A stretch of DNA of 64,000 nt from Scytonema hofmannii PCC 7110 (GTDB taxonomy: Bacteria > Cyanobacteriota > Cyanobacteriia > Cyanobacteriales > Nostocaceae): positions 1 through 64,000 of the forward strand of contig NZ_KQ976354.1 of assembly GCF_000346485.2 (NCBI RefSeq). Direction: 5' to 3'. Positions 54,424-62,839 of this stretch are shown here, piece by piece. Below the pieces are notes generated by a model, which saw only the letters and a program-made list of their open reading frames with translations, did no database searches and was not told the DNA's origin. A program made the position numbers and the translations under genes. How positions within the stretch are numbered: the stretch's first letter is position 1; each line of letters begins with the position of its first letter.

Positions 54424-54479
54424 CCGGGTTTCTAAACGACAAATTAAGCTTTTTTAGAGTCATCATTCTCAAGAAACCC
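54424..54479. terminator. Inverted repeat after the eCIS operon
   Basis: CGGGTTTCT (54424-54432) pairs with AGAAACCCG (54471-54479) and is followed by atttttg. This common cyanobacterial repeat may end the operon. The remaining gap to 54696 shows no gene. Confidence 0.55.
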
Positions 54480-54696
54480 GATTTTTGATCTAGTGGTTCA
54501 CCGCATTTCACCAAAACGATCGCAGGTGCTCATCATGTCATGACAATTACAGATAAACCTATAGAAAATCAAGGTATTTTTTGCACCTCAGGGTAATAGA
54601 GGACACGAGCGAAGTATGATGCTTAATAAAAAATAGTAAGCTATCTTTTAATAAGAGCGATCGCTAATAAAGGTTCATTTACTTTTGAGAAAAAAT

Positions 54697-55857
54697 ATGG
54701 AACGTGGTCTTCAGGGAGATTATATACCTAACACGACCACATCGGAAAGGTTTCTGGCATTTGTGCCTCGACCTCTACCACCAGTACCTCCTTTGCAGTT
54801 AGATAGCAATCTATACGACCTGATAGAACGTGCTAATAGAGCGTTGGGGCGTTTGGATGGATTAACTACACTCTTGCCAGAACCATCTCTGTTTCTTTAC
54901 CTTTATGTACGCAAAGAGGCATTACTTTCTTCCAAGATTGAGGGAACTCAGTCTTCGTTCTCCGATTTGCTACTATACGAAATTGAGGAAGCACCAGGAG
55001 TTCCTTTAAATGACGTACAGGAAGTATCTCGCTATGTAGCCGCTCTTAACCACGGTTTGACTCGTTTAAGAGAAGGCTTTCCCCTGTCTTTACGCTTGAT
55101 TCGTGAGATTCATCAAGTGCTGCTTTCAGGGGGTCGAGGTAGCGAGCGCACTCCAGGAGAGTTCCGTCGTACTCAAAATTGGGTAGGAGGTACGCGCCCT
55201 GGTAATGCACTTTTTGTGCCTCCGCCTCCGACAGAGGTGATACCTTGTCTGGGGAGTTTGGAAAAGTTCCTACACGATGAACCAGAACGCACGCCAGTAT
55301 TAATTAAGGCAGCACTCTCTCACGTCCAGTTTGAAAGTATCCATCCGTTTTTGGATGGCAATGGTCGTCTAGGGCGCTTACTCATTACTTTTCTGCTATG
55401 TGCTGAAGGTGCCTTGTCAGAACCGTTACTCTATCTCAGTCTCTACTTTAAAACACATCGACAGTTGTATTATGACCTGTTGCAGCAAGTGAGGATTAAG
55501 GGGGACTGGGAAGCTTGGTTGATATTTTTTCTAGAAGGAGTTATGGTGACTTCTGAACAAGCAAGCAGTACTGCTCGTCGGCTGTTAACTCTGTTTGAAA
55601 ACGATCGCCAACGGCTTGGAACTCTTGGTCGTGGGGCTAATTCCACTCTACGATTACACAACTTAATGCGGAAAAAACCACTGTTTAGTATTACCCACGC
55701 CAAGAATGAGTTGGGACTCACCATACCAACAGTCACCTCAGCACTGAAAAATTTGGAAAGTCTTGGTATGGTGAAAGAGATAACAGGGCGGCGTCGCGAT
55801 CGCTTGTTTGTCTACAATGAATATCTCAGCATTCTCAATGAGGGGATTGACTCCTAA
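54697..55857 (+). CDS. Fic-domain protein, class II
   Basis: 386 residues from ATG 54697. Fic_N region with the inhibitory helix motif SSKIEGTQSSF, then the Fic core with catalytic HPFLDGNGRLGRLL, and a C-terminal winged helix (LFSITHAKNELGLTIPTVTS, LKNLESLGMVKEITGRRRDR). Fic enzymes transfer AMP to Ser/Thr/Tyr of target proteins; class II forms are held back by their own Glu. This build is widespread in bacteria and usually regulatory. It follows the injection-system operon but has no visible cargo signal. Confidence 0.93.
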   Translation: MERGLQGDYIPNTTTSERFLAFVPRPLPPVPPLQLDSNLYDLIERANRALGRLDGLTTLLPEPSLFLYLYVRKEALLSSKIEGTQSSFSDLLLYEIEEAPGVPLNDVQEVSRYVAALNHGLTRLREGFPLSLRLIREIHQVLLSGGRGSERTPGEFRRTQNWVGGTRPGNALFVPPPPTEVIPCLGSLEKFLHDEPERTPVLIKAALSHVQFESIHPFLDGNGRLGRLLITFLLCAEGALSEPLLYLSLYFKTHRQLYYDLLQQVRIKGDWEAWLIFFLEGVMVTSEQASSTARRLLTLFENDRQRLGTLGRGANSTLRLHNLMRKKPLFSITHAKNELGLTIPTVTSALKNLESLGMVKEITGRRRDRLFVYNEYLSILNEGIDS

Positions 55858-55930
55858 TCCCATTTGACTTTCAGAAGCAAAGACCTCGCATGCTGCTTGA
55901 GTGGGTAAATAATCTGTAGTTTATAAAATA

Positions 55931-55967
55931 AAAGAACTTACACAAAATTGCAAGGTGTAAGTTCTTT
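55931..55967. terminator. Strong bidirectional hairpin terminator
   Basis: AAAGAACTTACAC (55931-55943) pairs perfectly with GTGTAAGTTCTTT (55955-55967), 11-base loop. It lies between the convergent fic gene and the small lipoprotein gene. Confidence 0.8.
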
Positions 55968-55999
55968 GACTTTAGAAAAAGTATGTTGGAAGAATAAAT

Positions 56000-56173
56000 T
56001 TAATTACCACCATGATTGAGCGAATAATTAACAGGATTTTCTACAGTGGATTGGTTGGACATTAATCTCCTAGGAGCACAAGCTTGTGTAAATAACAAAA
56101 TGCCGATCGGTAAAGCAATTGCCAACATTCTATTCCAGTGCATATTGTTCATAGAATTTATTAAACTCTTCAT
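56000..56173 (-). CDS. Small lipoprotein (57 residues)
   Basis: MKSLINSMNNMHWNRMLAIA, then LPIGILLFTQACAPRRLM and an Asn-rich tail NYSLNHGGN-stop. Lipobox LLFTQAC gives a mature lipid-anchored peptide of about 26 residues. The RBS aaggag lies 8 bases before the ATG at 56173. Promoter module P3 is 36 bases further upstream, the same module that drives the injection-system genes. No family recognised. Confidence 0.8.
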   Translation of the reverse strand: MKSLINSMNNMHWNRMLAIALPIGILLFTQACAPRRLMSNQSTVENPVNYSLNHGGN

Positions 56174-56208
56174 CAGTTCAACTCCTTGATTGCAGGTGTT
56201 CTGTAATC

Positions 56209-56283
56209 TTTATAGAATTTGCTAATAAAAAAGTCGATACAGAAAAGTTAAGTATTTCAAAACAGAAGCTAACTTAACTTCTA
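56209..56283 (-). promoter_or_regulatory. Promoter module P3, upstream of the small lipoprotein
   Basis: Minus strand: AAGTTAAG (56280-56273), 20 bases, CTTAACTTTTCTGTATCGAC (56252-56233), 18 bases, TATAAA (56214-56209). -35 TCGACT with a 17-base spacer. The start codon is at 56173. Confidence 0.75.
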
Positions 56284-56298
56284 CTGCATTATTCTTAA

Positions 56299-57582
56299 CT
56301 AGAGTGACACATTCAATTCTTGGCATGATAATAATTTTCTCTCCAGCAATTGAAAGGAAATTCGTTTACCCGTACACCAGCCGTAATATCCATAAGTTTC
56401 AGAGCCACCAATAATTTTTTCAAAGCCTACAAAATATAGCGTTGGCTCAACAATAGATTGGCACTTGCCATCTGTTTTTGGTAGTAATCTATCGTTTACA
56501 TTAAGATACAATTCAGGCTGTTTCAAAATTTTATTGATGCCGGGACGAAAGCCAGTCCCTAAAATAATTGCATCGTAATCTTGCGATACACCGTTAGCAA
56601 AAATTACGCCTGTTTTTGAGAGTTGCTGAATACTACTAGAGATGACTTGAATATTTCCTTTTTTAATTTGTTTGACAGTGCCTCGATCTACCCAAGCTAC
56701 ACGACCTTGATTAACTTCTACATCCATTGGTCCTTTATCTTCTGGATAGATAGAGTACGCACTCAAGTCTAAAGCAAAACGTTGAATAAATTTATCGGTT
56801 TCCTCAATATCTGCTTGCAATTCTTCAGGAGAGAAATTTATCACTCTCTCCATAGCTTCTATTCTAGTAGAGATTGTATTTTGATTAAACAACCTTTTAA
56901 GGTATGACTTACTTCGCCATAACCAATATTGTAGCGATCGCAATCTTGGATAAAGAGGAAATACCCAACGTTTACCACGAATTAACATATGTACAGTAGC
57001 AGCACCATGCTCATATAAATCTAATGCTATTTCTGCTGCTGAATTTCCCGAACCAATGACTAAAATTTTCTGATTTTGATAAGGTATACCATTTTTATAA
57101 GCACTACTGTGAAGAATTTGACCTGAAAAATCTTCTTGTCCCAAAAATTTTGGTATCATTGGTTCATTAGTTAGCCCTGTGCAGATAACAAGAACCTTGC
57201 ATTGTAAAATATCTTTACCTGTTTGTATTTGCCAGTTATAATCTGTTTGATTCTGATTATAAATCTTGGTAACGCTTTGTACCTCTTCAGCAAAACGAAT
57301 ATGTGGGTTCACTTGAAAATGATGTGTATATTCTGTTAAATACTGCACCATCTCATTTTTGGTCTTAAAGGTGGAATATTTTTCCTTACCCTCAAAAAAA
57401 GGTAGAGTAAAGTAAGGATTTTGGCTCACTAGTCGCTCGTAGGCATTTTTCCAGATAGTTGCTACAGTGTCACCTTTCTCTATGACAACAAAATTATCAA
57501 TCCCAAATGTCTTTAAACTAGCAGCTACAGTGATACCGCAAAAACCAGCCCCAATAATGATAATGTCTAGTTTAGTATTCAT
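56299..57582 (-). CDS. Flavin-containing monooxygenase
   Basis: 427 residues. FAD site IIIGAGFCGITVAASL near the start, NADPH site ILVIGSGNSAAEIALDL at about 172-188 and the ILGTGFRPG motif near the end, as in FMO/YUC/CzcO-type enzymes that hydroxylate N or S atoms or small molecules. Soluble. The 5' end (53 bases) is duplicated at 59046-59098 and the nearby ABC exporter gene is divergent from that copy, so monooxygenase and exporter were once neighbours and may serve one product. Confidence 0.92.
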   Translation of the reverse strand: MNTKLDIIIIGAGFCGITVAASLKTFGIDNFVVIEKGDTVATIWKNAYERLVSQNPYFTLPFFEGKEKYSTFKTKNEMVQYLTEYTHHFQVNPHIRFAEEVQSVTKIYNQNQTDYNWQIQTGKDILQCKVLVICTGLTNEPMIPKFLGQEDFSGQILHSSAYKNGIPYQNQKILVIGSGNSAAEIALDLYEHGAATVHMLIRGKRWVFPLYPRLRSLQYWLWRSKSYLKRLFNQNTISTRIEAMERVINFSPEELQADIEETDKFIQRFALDLSAYSIYPEDKGPMDVEVNQGRVAWVDRGTVKQIKKGNIQVISSSIQQLSKTGVIFANGVSQDYDAIILGTGFRPGINKILKQPELYLNVNDRLLPKTDGKCQSIVEPTLYFVGFEKIIGGSETYGYYGWCTGKRISFQLLERKLLSCQELNVSL

Positions 57583-57721
57583 AAATTTATCTTTGGTTGA
57601 AAACTTAAGAGGATGTTTTAAAAGTCATAATTGATGTATCAAATATCTTTTACCCCACCCTAACCCAGACCGATGGATTGGTCCGGGAACTAGATTTTTC
57701 TTATTTCCCCCCAATACATCG

Positions 57722-57813
57722 GGGGTTAGCACAACAGGGGTATTTATAATAATTAATACTCAATTAGCACGCTCATCACTGTCAACAGCATTAATTTGGT
57801 GTTTTATAGGTCT
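57722..57813 (+). pseudogene. Duplicated fragment of the ABC exporter gene
   Basis: 92 bases matching 59417-59508 of the exporter gene with about 6 differences (roughly 93% identity). The fragment reads codons of the first membrane helix region and has no start or end. Together with the monooxygenase fragment at 59046-59098 it shows that a divergent monooxygenase/exporter junction was duplicated. The rest of the 57583-58106 gap has a palindrome (accgatggattggtccgg) and promoter P4. Confidence 0.9.
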
Positions 57814-57896
57814 ATAGGATGAAATCAGTTTTTGCACGGGTATCCTACCTTACAATTGCTAATTGATGCATTGCATCGCAAAGTTGACTATAAGTA

Positions 57897-57966
57897 TTTA
57901 TATCGGTTATCTCTTTCACTGTCTATGTAGAAAAGTTAAGTACTTTCAAAGGTACCAGAAGTCAAC
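57897..57966 (-). promoter_or_regulatory. Promoter module P4, facing the monooxygenase gene
   Basis: Minus strand: weak left arm, then CTTAACTTTT (57940-57931) and CTACATAGAC (57930-57921), 18 bases, TATAAA (57902-57897). -35 TAGACA with a 17-base spacer. The monooxygenase start is about 315 bases downstream, beyond the antisense exporter fragment. Confidence 0.65.
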
Positions 57967-58106
57967 TTTCGCTTTCCTATTAAAAATTACTGCAAATTCC
58001 CACGGGAGCATCCCAATTCCCACAAGCAACAAGGCTCCATTTAAAGCTAGCTTTATAACATCTCATTGAGGGATCATTCAAAATTACTTCAAGCTATTGA
58101 AATTTT

Positions 58107-58619
58107 GTGTTGATCGAACCTCATATTCTTGAATCATTAAGTCGAGCCTACATTCGAGCGAGCGCTGGTAAAGCAGGCTTAAATCTTTCTATCCGCGAAT
58201 ACGATTATGGAGTAGACGGCAACTTCGATGAAATTACTATCCGCAATAATCGACGAGTCGAGTCAGGCTTTTCCCTAAGCTTTCAATTAAAAGCTTCAAC
58301 CCAATGGCAGCGAGACGATAACACAGTTATTTATGACTTGGAAGCCAAAACCTACAACGATTTAGTCATTCGACGTAATTTCAGGATGGCTGTACCTTGT
58401 ATCCTCATCCTGTTCGCCTTACCAACAGACTCATCTCAGTGGTTGATATACAATGAAGAAGAAATGCGGCTTCGAGGCAGTTGTTACTGGGAATATCTTA
58501 GTGGCAAACCAACTGCAAATCGGCAAAGTGTTAGAATTAAAATCTCGCGACAACAACGGTTAACTCCAGAATCATTGCTAGATTTAATAGAGAAAGTAAA
58601 AACAGGAGAGTGGTTATGA
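58107..58619 (+). CDS. DUF4365-domain protein
   Basis: 170 residues, GTG start. DUF4365 pattern: SRAYIRASAGKAGLNLSIRE, YDYGVDGNFDEITIR with D and K residues of a restriction-nuclease-like fold (FQLKAS), YNDLVIRRNFRMAVPCILIL. Domain members often appear in defence or toxin-like settings; enzyme activity is unproven. It overlaps the next gene by about 4 bases. The pair sits inside the duplicated monooxygenase/exporter junction. Confidence 0.8.
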   Translation: MLIEPHILESLSRAYIRASAGKAGLNLSIREYDYGVDGNFDEITIRNNRRVESGFSLSFQLKASTQWQRDDNTVIYDLEAKTYNDLVIRRNFRMAVPCILILFALPTDSSQWLIYNEEEMRLRGSCYWEYLSGKPTANRQSVRIKISRQQRLTPESLLDLIEKVKTGEWL

Positions 58620-58927
58620 CAGAAAAAATTCTCCCGGAGCAATTACAAACCCATCCTCTCAAAGTTGCTGATGTCGTATCTTATCTCCAGCAAAATGGTT
58701 GGCAAACAGTCACCCATCCCAACCCGCGTTTATTAGTATTTCAAGGTGCTGTAGATGATGCAGGAAATCCCATCCAGCTTATATTACCAAGCCAAAACAC
58801 TTTTGAAGATAGCGATCGCTTGTTAACAAAAGCAGTAAACCTGCTAGCAGTTATTGCAGATAAATCCCCGCAAGAAATTGTTGATTTAGTTAACCAAGCC
58901 CATGCAGGTTCAACCGCAAGTAACTAG
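58616..58927 (+). CDS. Small partner protein of the DUF4365 gene
   Basis: 103 residues from ATG 58616 (MTEKILPEQLQTHPLKVADV). Predicted alpha-beta pattern VVSYLQQNGWQTVTHPNPRL, LVFQGAVDDAGNPIQLILPS, EIVDLVNQA. Soluble and acidic. Start overlaps the stop of the DUF4365 gene, so the two are co-translated. No family recognised; possibly an antitoxin or immunity partner by position. Confidence 0.65.
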   Translation: MTEKILPEQLQTHPLKVADVVSYLQQNGWQTVTHPNPRLLVFQGAVDDAGNPIQLILPSQNTFEDSDRLLTKAVNLLAVIADKSPQEIVDLVNQAHAGSTASN

Positions 58928-59045
58928 TACAAGGGGCGCGGAAATAAGGCAACCATTAGTAACAACTTTATGTAAAGTTCGCGTATAGCCTGACGGGCAT
59001 AGCCTGCGACAACGCGTAGCGTGCGCGAAGCGCATAAGCGGACTT

Positions 59046-59098
59046 TGATACCACAAAAACCAGCCCCAATAATGATAACGTCTAGTTTAGTATTCATA
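59046..59098 (-). pseudogene. Duplicated 5' fragment of the monooxygenase gene
   Basis: 53 bases matching 57531-57583 (start codon and first 17 codons of the monooxygenase) with 2 differences. The frame then diverges into a dispersed GC-rich repeat (58980-59040). It marks the second end of the duplication. Confidence 0.9.
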
Positions 59099-59128
59099 TG
59101 AACTTTGCTTGCAAACTTAACTGTTATC

Positions 59129-59165
59129 TTTATAAACTTGTTTGGTTTCAATAGTCGATATAGAT
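59129..59165 (-). promoter_or_regulatory. Degenerate promoter module P6, facing the monooxygenase fragment
   Basis: Minus strand: CTATATCGAC (59163-59154), 19 bases, TATAAA (59134-59129). Upstream CTAACTAAT replaces CTTAACTTTT and no left arm is left. Probably the original monooxygenase promoter, now decayed with its gene copy. Confidence 0.5.
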
Positions 59166-59240
59166 TAGTTAGGGAATTTGAGCTATTGCCAATCCACAGA
59201 AATCCCGTTACTACCTCATAATTTTATGAGTTAAGTTTGT

Positions 59241-59311
59241 AAGTTAAGTGACTCTAGTAGCCAATTACTTAACTTTTCTGTATGGACAAGGAAATTGTTA
59301 GATTCTATATA
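59241..59311 (+). promoter_or_regulatory. Promoter module P5, upstream of the ABC exporter
   Basis: AAGTTAAG (59241-59248), 19 bases, CTTAACTTTTCTGTATGGAC (59268-59287), 18 bases, TATATA (59306-59311). -35 TGGACA with a 17-base spacer. The exporter starts at 59330, giving a very short leader. Confidence 0.75.
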
Positions 59312-59329
59312 TAAACAGCAAGTCTATCA

Positions 59330-60964
59330 ATGGCAAAAGAGATGAACTTAATAACTTTGCTGTTACGCTCTTCTTGGAAAATTCTGGCTCTTGCTGCTTT
59401 TATCGGGTTATTGAGTGGGGTTAGCACAACAGGAATACTTGTAATAATTAATACTCAATTAGCTCGCTTATCACTGTCAACAGCATTAATTTGGTGTTTT
59501 ATAGGTCTTTGTTTTATAAAATTTCTGACTAATATTATTTCTAAATATTTGTTAATAAATTTGGCAGAAAAAGCACTTGTGGACTTACGCCTTATGTTGA
59601 GCGAAAGAATTTTAGCTACACCATTATATCATTTAGAAGTTTTAGGAAAACATCGTATTTTAGCTACGTTAACAGACGATATTTTAGCAATTGCTAACAC
59701 GGTTTACATTATTCCTACATTGTGTATTGATATAACTATTGTAGCAAGTTGTCTTTTTTATTTGTTGTGGTTATCCCCAAACATATTTTTTTTGGTAGCC
59801 ATCTCTTTATTATTAGGAATATTTAGCTATCAGCAAATTGCATATAAAGCAACATCATTTTTGCTCTTAGCTCGCCAACAAGAAGATAAATTGTTTAACC
59901 ATTTTCGGAGTATTACTGAAGGAACAAAAGAACTTAAACTTCACTATCAGCGACGACAAACTTTTTTGAAGAAAGAACTTCAAGAAACTGTACAAATCTA
60001 TCGGCGTAAAAATGTAGTTGGAATGACTATATTTGCAACTGCTGCTAGTTGGGGTAATAGCTTATTCTTTGTGGTTGTCGGACTGGTAATTTTTGCTCTG
60101 CCTACTCTCCAAATTATCCCCACTCATATTTTATCTGGCTATGCACTGACTATTCTCTACTTGCTTTCACCTTTGGATTACATTATGAGTGCTATTCCTA
60201 CTTTCAGCAAGGCAACAGTTGCTTTAAAGAAGGTTGATTCTCTCAAACTATCATTATCGGATCGTAGCGATCGCTGTTATTTTATAGCTTGGGATAAAGC
60301 CGATAATTTTTGCGATAGTTTAGAATTTATGGGGATCGCTCATACTTATCATCAAGATTCAGAAGATACAGCTTTTACTCTTGGTCCCATCGATTTGACT
60401 GTTTTAGGTGGTGAAATTGTTTTTATAATTGGTGGTAATGGTAGTGGGAAGTCTACTCTTATTAAACTAATGACTGGTTTATATATTCCTGAAAGTGGAA
60501 AAATTTATCTCAATAACAAACTAGTTACAACAGAAAATCAAGAGTGGTTTCGCCAACATTTTTCAGTTGTATTTTCTGATTTTTATCTGTTTGATAATTT
60601 TTTATATTTGGATAAACCTATTGCTGACAACCAAATTTATGACTATTTAGTTAAATTACAACTAGATAAAAAAGTGAAAATCAAAGATGGCGTACTTTCC
60701 ACTACCTCATTGTCTCAAGGACAACGAAAGCGTTTAGCCTTGTTAACAGCTTATTTAGAAGATCGTCCTATATATGTATTTGATGAATGGGCATCCGATC
60801 AAGATCCCGTGTTTAAAAAGATTTTTTATACGCAGATACTGCCTGAATTGAAAAATAAAGGCAAAACTGTAATAGTCGTTACTCATGATGACCAATATTT
60901 CTATTTATCAGACCGCTTAGTTAAGTTAGATTATGGTAAGGAAAAATGCAAGATAATTCATTAG
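59330..60964 (+). CDS. Cyclic-peptide-type ABC exporter (SyrD/PvdE/YojI-like)
   Basis: 544 residues: six membrane helices in residues 10-310 and one ATPase domain with Walker A GGNGSGKSTLIKL, signature TTSLSQGQRKRLALL and Walker B YVFDEWASDQDP. The DEWASDQDP ending and size match the cyclic peptide transporter family that exports peptides and siderophore precursors. No C39 peptidase domain, so it would not itself cut double-glycine leaders. Promoter module P5 links it to the injection-system regulon. Could serve the product of the nearby monooxygenase. Confidence 0.9.
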   Translation: MAKEMNLITLLLRSSWKILALAAFIGLLSGVSTTGILVIINTQLARLSLSTALIWCFIGLCFIKFLTNIISKYLLINLAEKALVDLRLMLSERILATPLYHLEVLGKHRILATLTDDILAIANTVYIIPTLCIDITIVASCLFYLLWLSPNIFFLVAISLLLGIFSYQQIAYKATSFLLLARQQEDKLFNHFRSITEGTKELKLHYQRRQTFLKKELQETVQIYRRKNVVGMTIFATAASWGNSLFFVVVGLVIFALPTLQIIPTHILSGYALTILYLLSPLDYIMSAIPTFSKATVALKKVDSLKLSLSDRSDRCYFIAWDKADNFCDSLEFMGIAHTYHQDSEDTAFTLGPIDLTVLGGEIVFIIGGNGSGKSTLIKLMTGLYIPESGKIYLNNKLVTTENQEWFRQHFSVVFSDFYLFDNFLYLDKPIADNQIYDYLVKLQLDKKVKIKDGVLSTTSLSQGQRKRLALLTAYLEDRPIYVFDEWASDQDPVFKKIFYTQILPELKNKGKTVIVVTHDDQYFYLSDRLVKLDYGKEKCKIIH

Positions 60965-61088
60965 GGGACTTCCAAATAAAAAAATATTCAACTTTCTCTT
61001 GTGGTACGGGCGTCCTCGCCCGTCCTATGCTAGTGGCGGGCTAGAAGCCCGCACCACAAGATTGGATAATTTATTTCTTGGAAGTCCC
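60965..61088. mobile_element. MITE-like element, copy 2 (124 bp)
   Basis: Starts GGGACTTCCAAATAAAAAAA and ends ATTTCTTGGAAGTCCC, inverted in relation to copy 1 at 342-465 (its right end is like the left end of copy 1). Same length; hairpin core acgggcgtcctcgcccgt. It begins 1 base after the exporter stop codon. Confidence 0.75.
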
Positions 61089-61104
61089 TAAATAACGGAG
61101 TAAT

Positions 61105-61908
61105 CTAAATTTGTGAACTCCGCATAACCACAGTTCCTGTGGGACGAGAGACATTCTTATCTGTCTCCAAGGTCACAATTAACCCAGAAAATTGTGGGTG
61201 ATAAAATTCTCTGTACATTTGAGGAGTAAATGGTAGCTCATAGGAAGTGTTTCCCCAAGAACGGGTCTTAACTTCACCACAGGGTAACTTTTCGTTGGCA
61301 ACAAGTGTCCACAGTAGATAGACATATCCAGGAGGTGGGGCGGGAAGATTCTGGAAAACCATGACTGCTTTTTGTTGTTCGGGATTTATAATCATACTAC
61401 CTGAAGCAACATCTGCTGAGTTGACGCCTTTTAGAGTAAACAGTCGCGTTTCATAATTTTGGAGCATGGTCTTCACGACTTGAGCTTGGGCAAAATCCTG
61501 GCGCAAACGCTTGTTGTCTGCTGTGACAAAACTCAGAGTTTGACGTAACCGATAATTATCAATCCCCAAAATGACAACAAATAGTGCAGCAATGCTAAGT
61601 GTAATTTTCCTCCATGGGCGTGGTGTTCGCGTCGCAACTCTTGAGGAGTTTTGAGCCGCAGTAGCTTGCGCGGTCGAACTTTCAACTTGTGCAAGAATTT
61701 TTGGCAGTAAATGCGTTGGAGCTTCTACCTCGGTAAAACCATCTAGTACTTGTCGCAGAACTTCCTGCAAATCTTCAACTTCAGCAATTAGTTCTGGATG
61801 TTGAGCGAGTAACAGCCGAAACTCTTCAGCTTCTTCAGGGGTAAGATCGTCAACGACAAACCCTGCTGCAAGGTTTTTGATATGTTCGGGATCGAAAGAT
61901 TTATTCAT
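61105..61908 (-). CDS. Anti-sigma factor (RskA-like)
   Basis: 267 residues. N-terminal zinc-less anti-sigma domain (HIKNLAAGFVVDDLTPEEAE, EFRLLLAQHPELIAEVEDLQ), one membrane helix (KITLSIAALFVVILGI at about 104-120) and an extracytoplasmic RskA C-terminal domain (KAVMVFQNLPAPPPGYVYLL, then WGNTSYELPFTPQMYREFYH). It would hold the ECF sigma factor encoded just upstream until released by proteolysis. Overlaps the sigma gene by 8 bases. Confidence 0.9.
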   Translation of the reverse strand: MNKSFDPEHIKNLAAGFVVDDLTPEEAEEFRLLLAQHPELIAEVEDLQEVLRQVLDGFTEVEAPTHLLPKILAQVESSTAQATAAQNSSRVATRTPRPWRKITLSIAALFVVILGIDNYRLRQTLSFVTADNKRLRQDFAQAQVVKTMLQNYETRLFTLKGVNSADVASGSMIINPEQQKAVMVFQNLPAPPPGYVYLLWTLVANEKLPCGEVKTRSWGNTSYELPFTPQMYREFYHPQFSGLIVTLETDKNVSRPTGTVVMRSSQI

Positions 61909-62506
61909 ACGCTAATAAATCAGAATCTAGTAAGATGCGTTTTAGTTTTAGTAATCCTTGGCGGGTGCAGGTTTTGACTGTGCCTAGAGGAATCTCAAGT
62001 TGTTTGGCAATTTCTGACTGACTTAATCCTTGGTTATAAGCGAGTTCAATCACCTGGCGCTGTTTTTCTGGGAGTTGTAAAAGAGCATTGTGAATTCGTT
62101 GAGATCGTTCTGCAAAGGTTGCCTGCTCAACAGGCGTTGGAGAAGATGCTGCTTCGCTTGTCATGGTTTTTCCCCATTGTTCAACAAGTTTAAGTTGTCT
62201 GCTACGAGCGCGGAGTTTATCAATTGCTCGCGAGCGTGCGATAGTCACAAGATAGCGAACGAAAAACCGACAATCTGGGTTGCTAGATGCTTTTCTCCAC
62301 AGTGTGAGAAAAACTTCTTGCGTCAAGTCTTCTGCTTCTTGCGAGTCAGCCAAAATCTTGAGTGCTAATCCATACACTAAACGGCTATGACGATTGAACA
62401 AAACGCTTAATGCAGAAGAATCGCCATTTTTAAGCGCCACAAACAAAGCTTCATCTGTCTCCTCTTGAAGCTCTCTCGAATTTGACTGGGGAAGTTTAGG
62501 TTCCAT
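61901..62506 (-). CDS. ECF sigma factor (SigK-like)
   Basis: 201 residues with region 2 (LVYGLALKILADSQEAEDLT, QEVFLTLWRKA; ARSRAIDKLRARSRQLKL) and region 4 (LLQLPEKQRQVIELAYNQGL, SQSEIAKQLEIPLGTVKTCT). Group IV sigma factor paired with the RskA-like gene. The thioredoxin gene lies divergently across a 333-base gap and may be a target. Confidence 0.94.
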   Translation of the reverse strand: MEPKLPQSNSRELQEETDEALFVALKNGDSSALSVLFNRHSRLVYGLALKILADSQEAEDLTQEVFLTLWRKASSNPDCRFFVRYLVTIARSRAIDKLRARSRQLKLVEQWGKTMTSEAASSPTPVEQATFAERSQRIHNALLQLPEKQRQVIELAYNQGLSQSEIAKQLEIPLGTVKTCTRQGLLKLKRILLDSDLLAYE

Positions 62507-62839
62507 GCTATGTCAAAAACATATCTAAGTAGATATTGAAGCAAATTAACGATACGTTTTGTTCTATCACCTCTCTCCAAAACTAAAACAAGCAACTCTG
62601 CTTAAGCTATCTATTTTTATGACGACTGGTGTCGTGCGATCGGATTGGATACTCTCACAAAATAATTTACCAACAAGTCGGATTTCATTAAATCCAATTT
62701 CAAAATTCAGTCGTCTTATAAGCAGATGCCCACAAAATCACAATTTAATTTCCCAATTTTGGGGAAACCACCGCACAATATTGTATGTATTGTGGCAGCA
62801 TCCATCCTGCAATTGAAACTCTAGAACAGGAAAAATTGT
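62507..62839. other. Divergent intergenic region, sigma factor / thioredoxin
   Basis: No gene. It should hold the promoters of the sigma operon (left) and of the thioredoxin gene (right). No riboswitch or strong hairpin was seen; I could not pin down an ECF-type -35/-10 pair by eye. Confidence 0.5.

Noticed and set aside
57641-57720. Palindromic accgatggattggtccgg stretch as a terminator
   Set aside because: It has an imperfect stem and no T-run in the needed orientation; probably part of a dispersed repeat.
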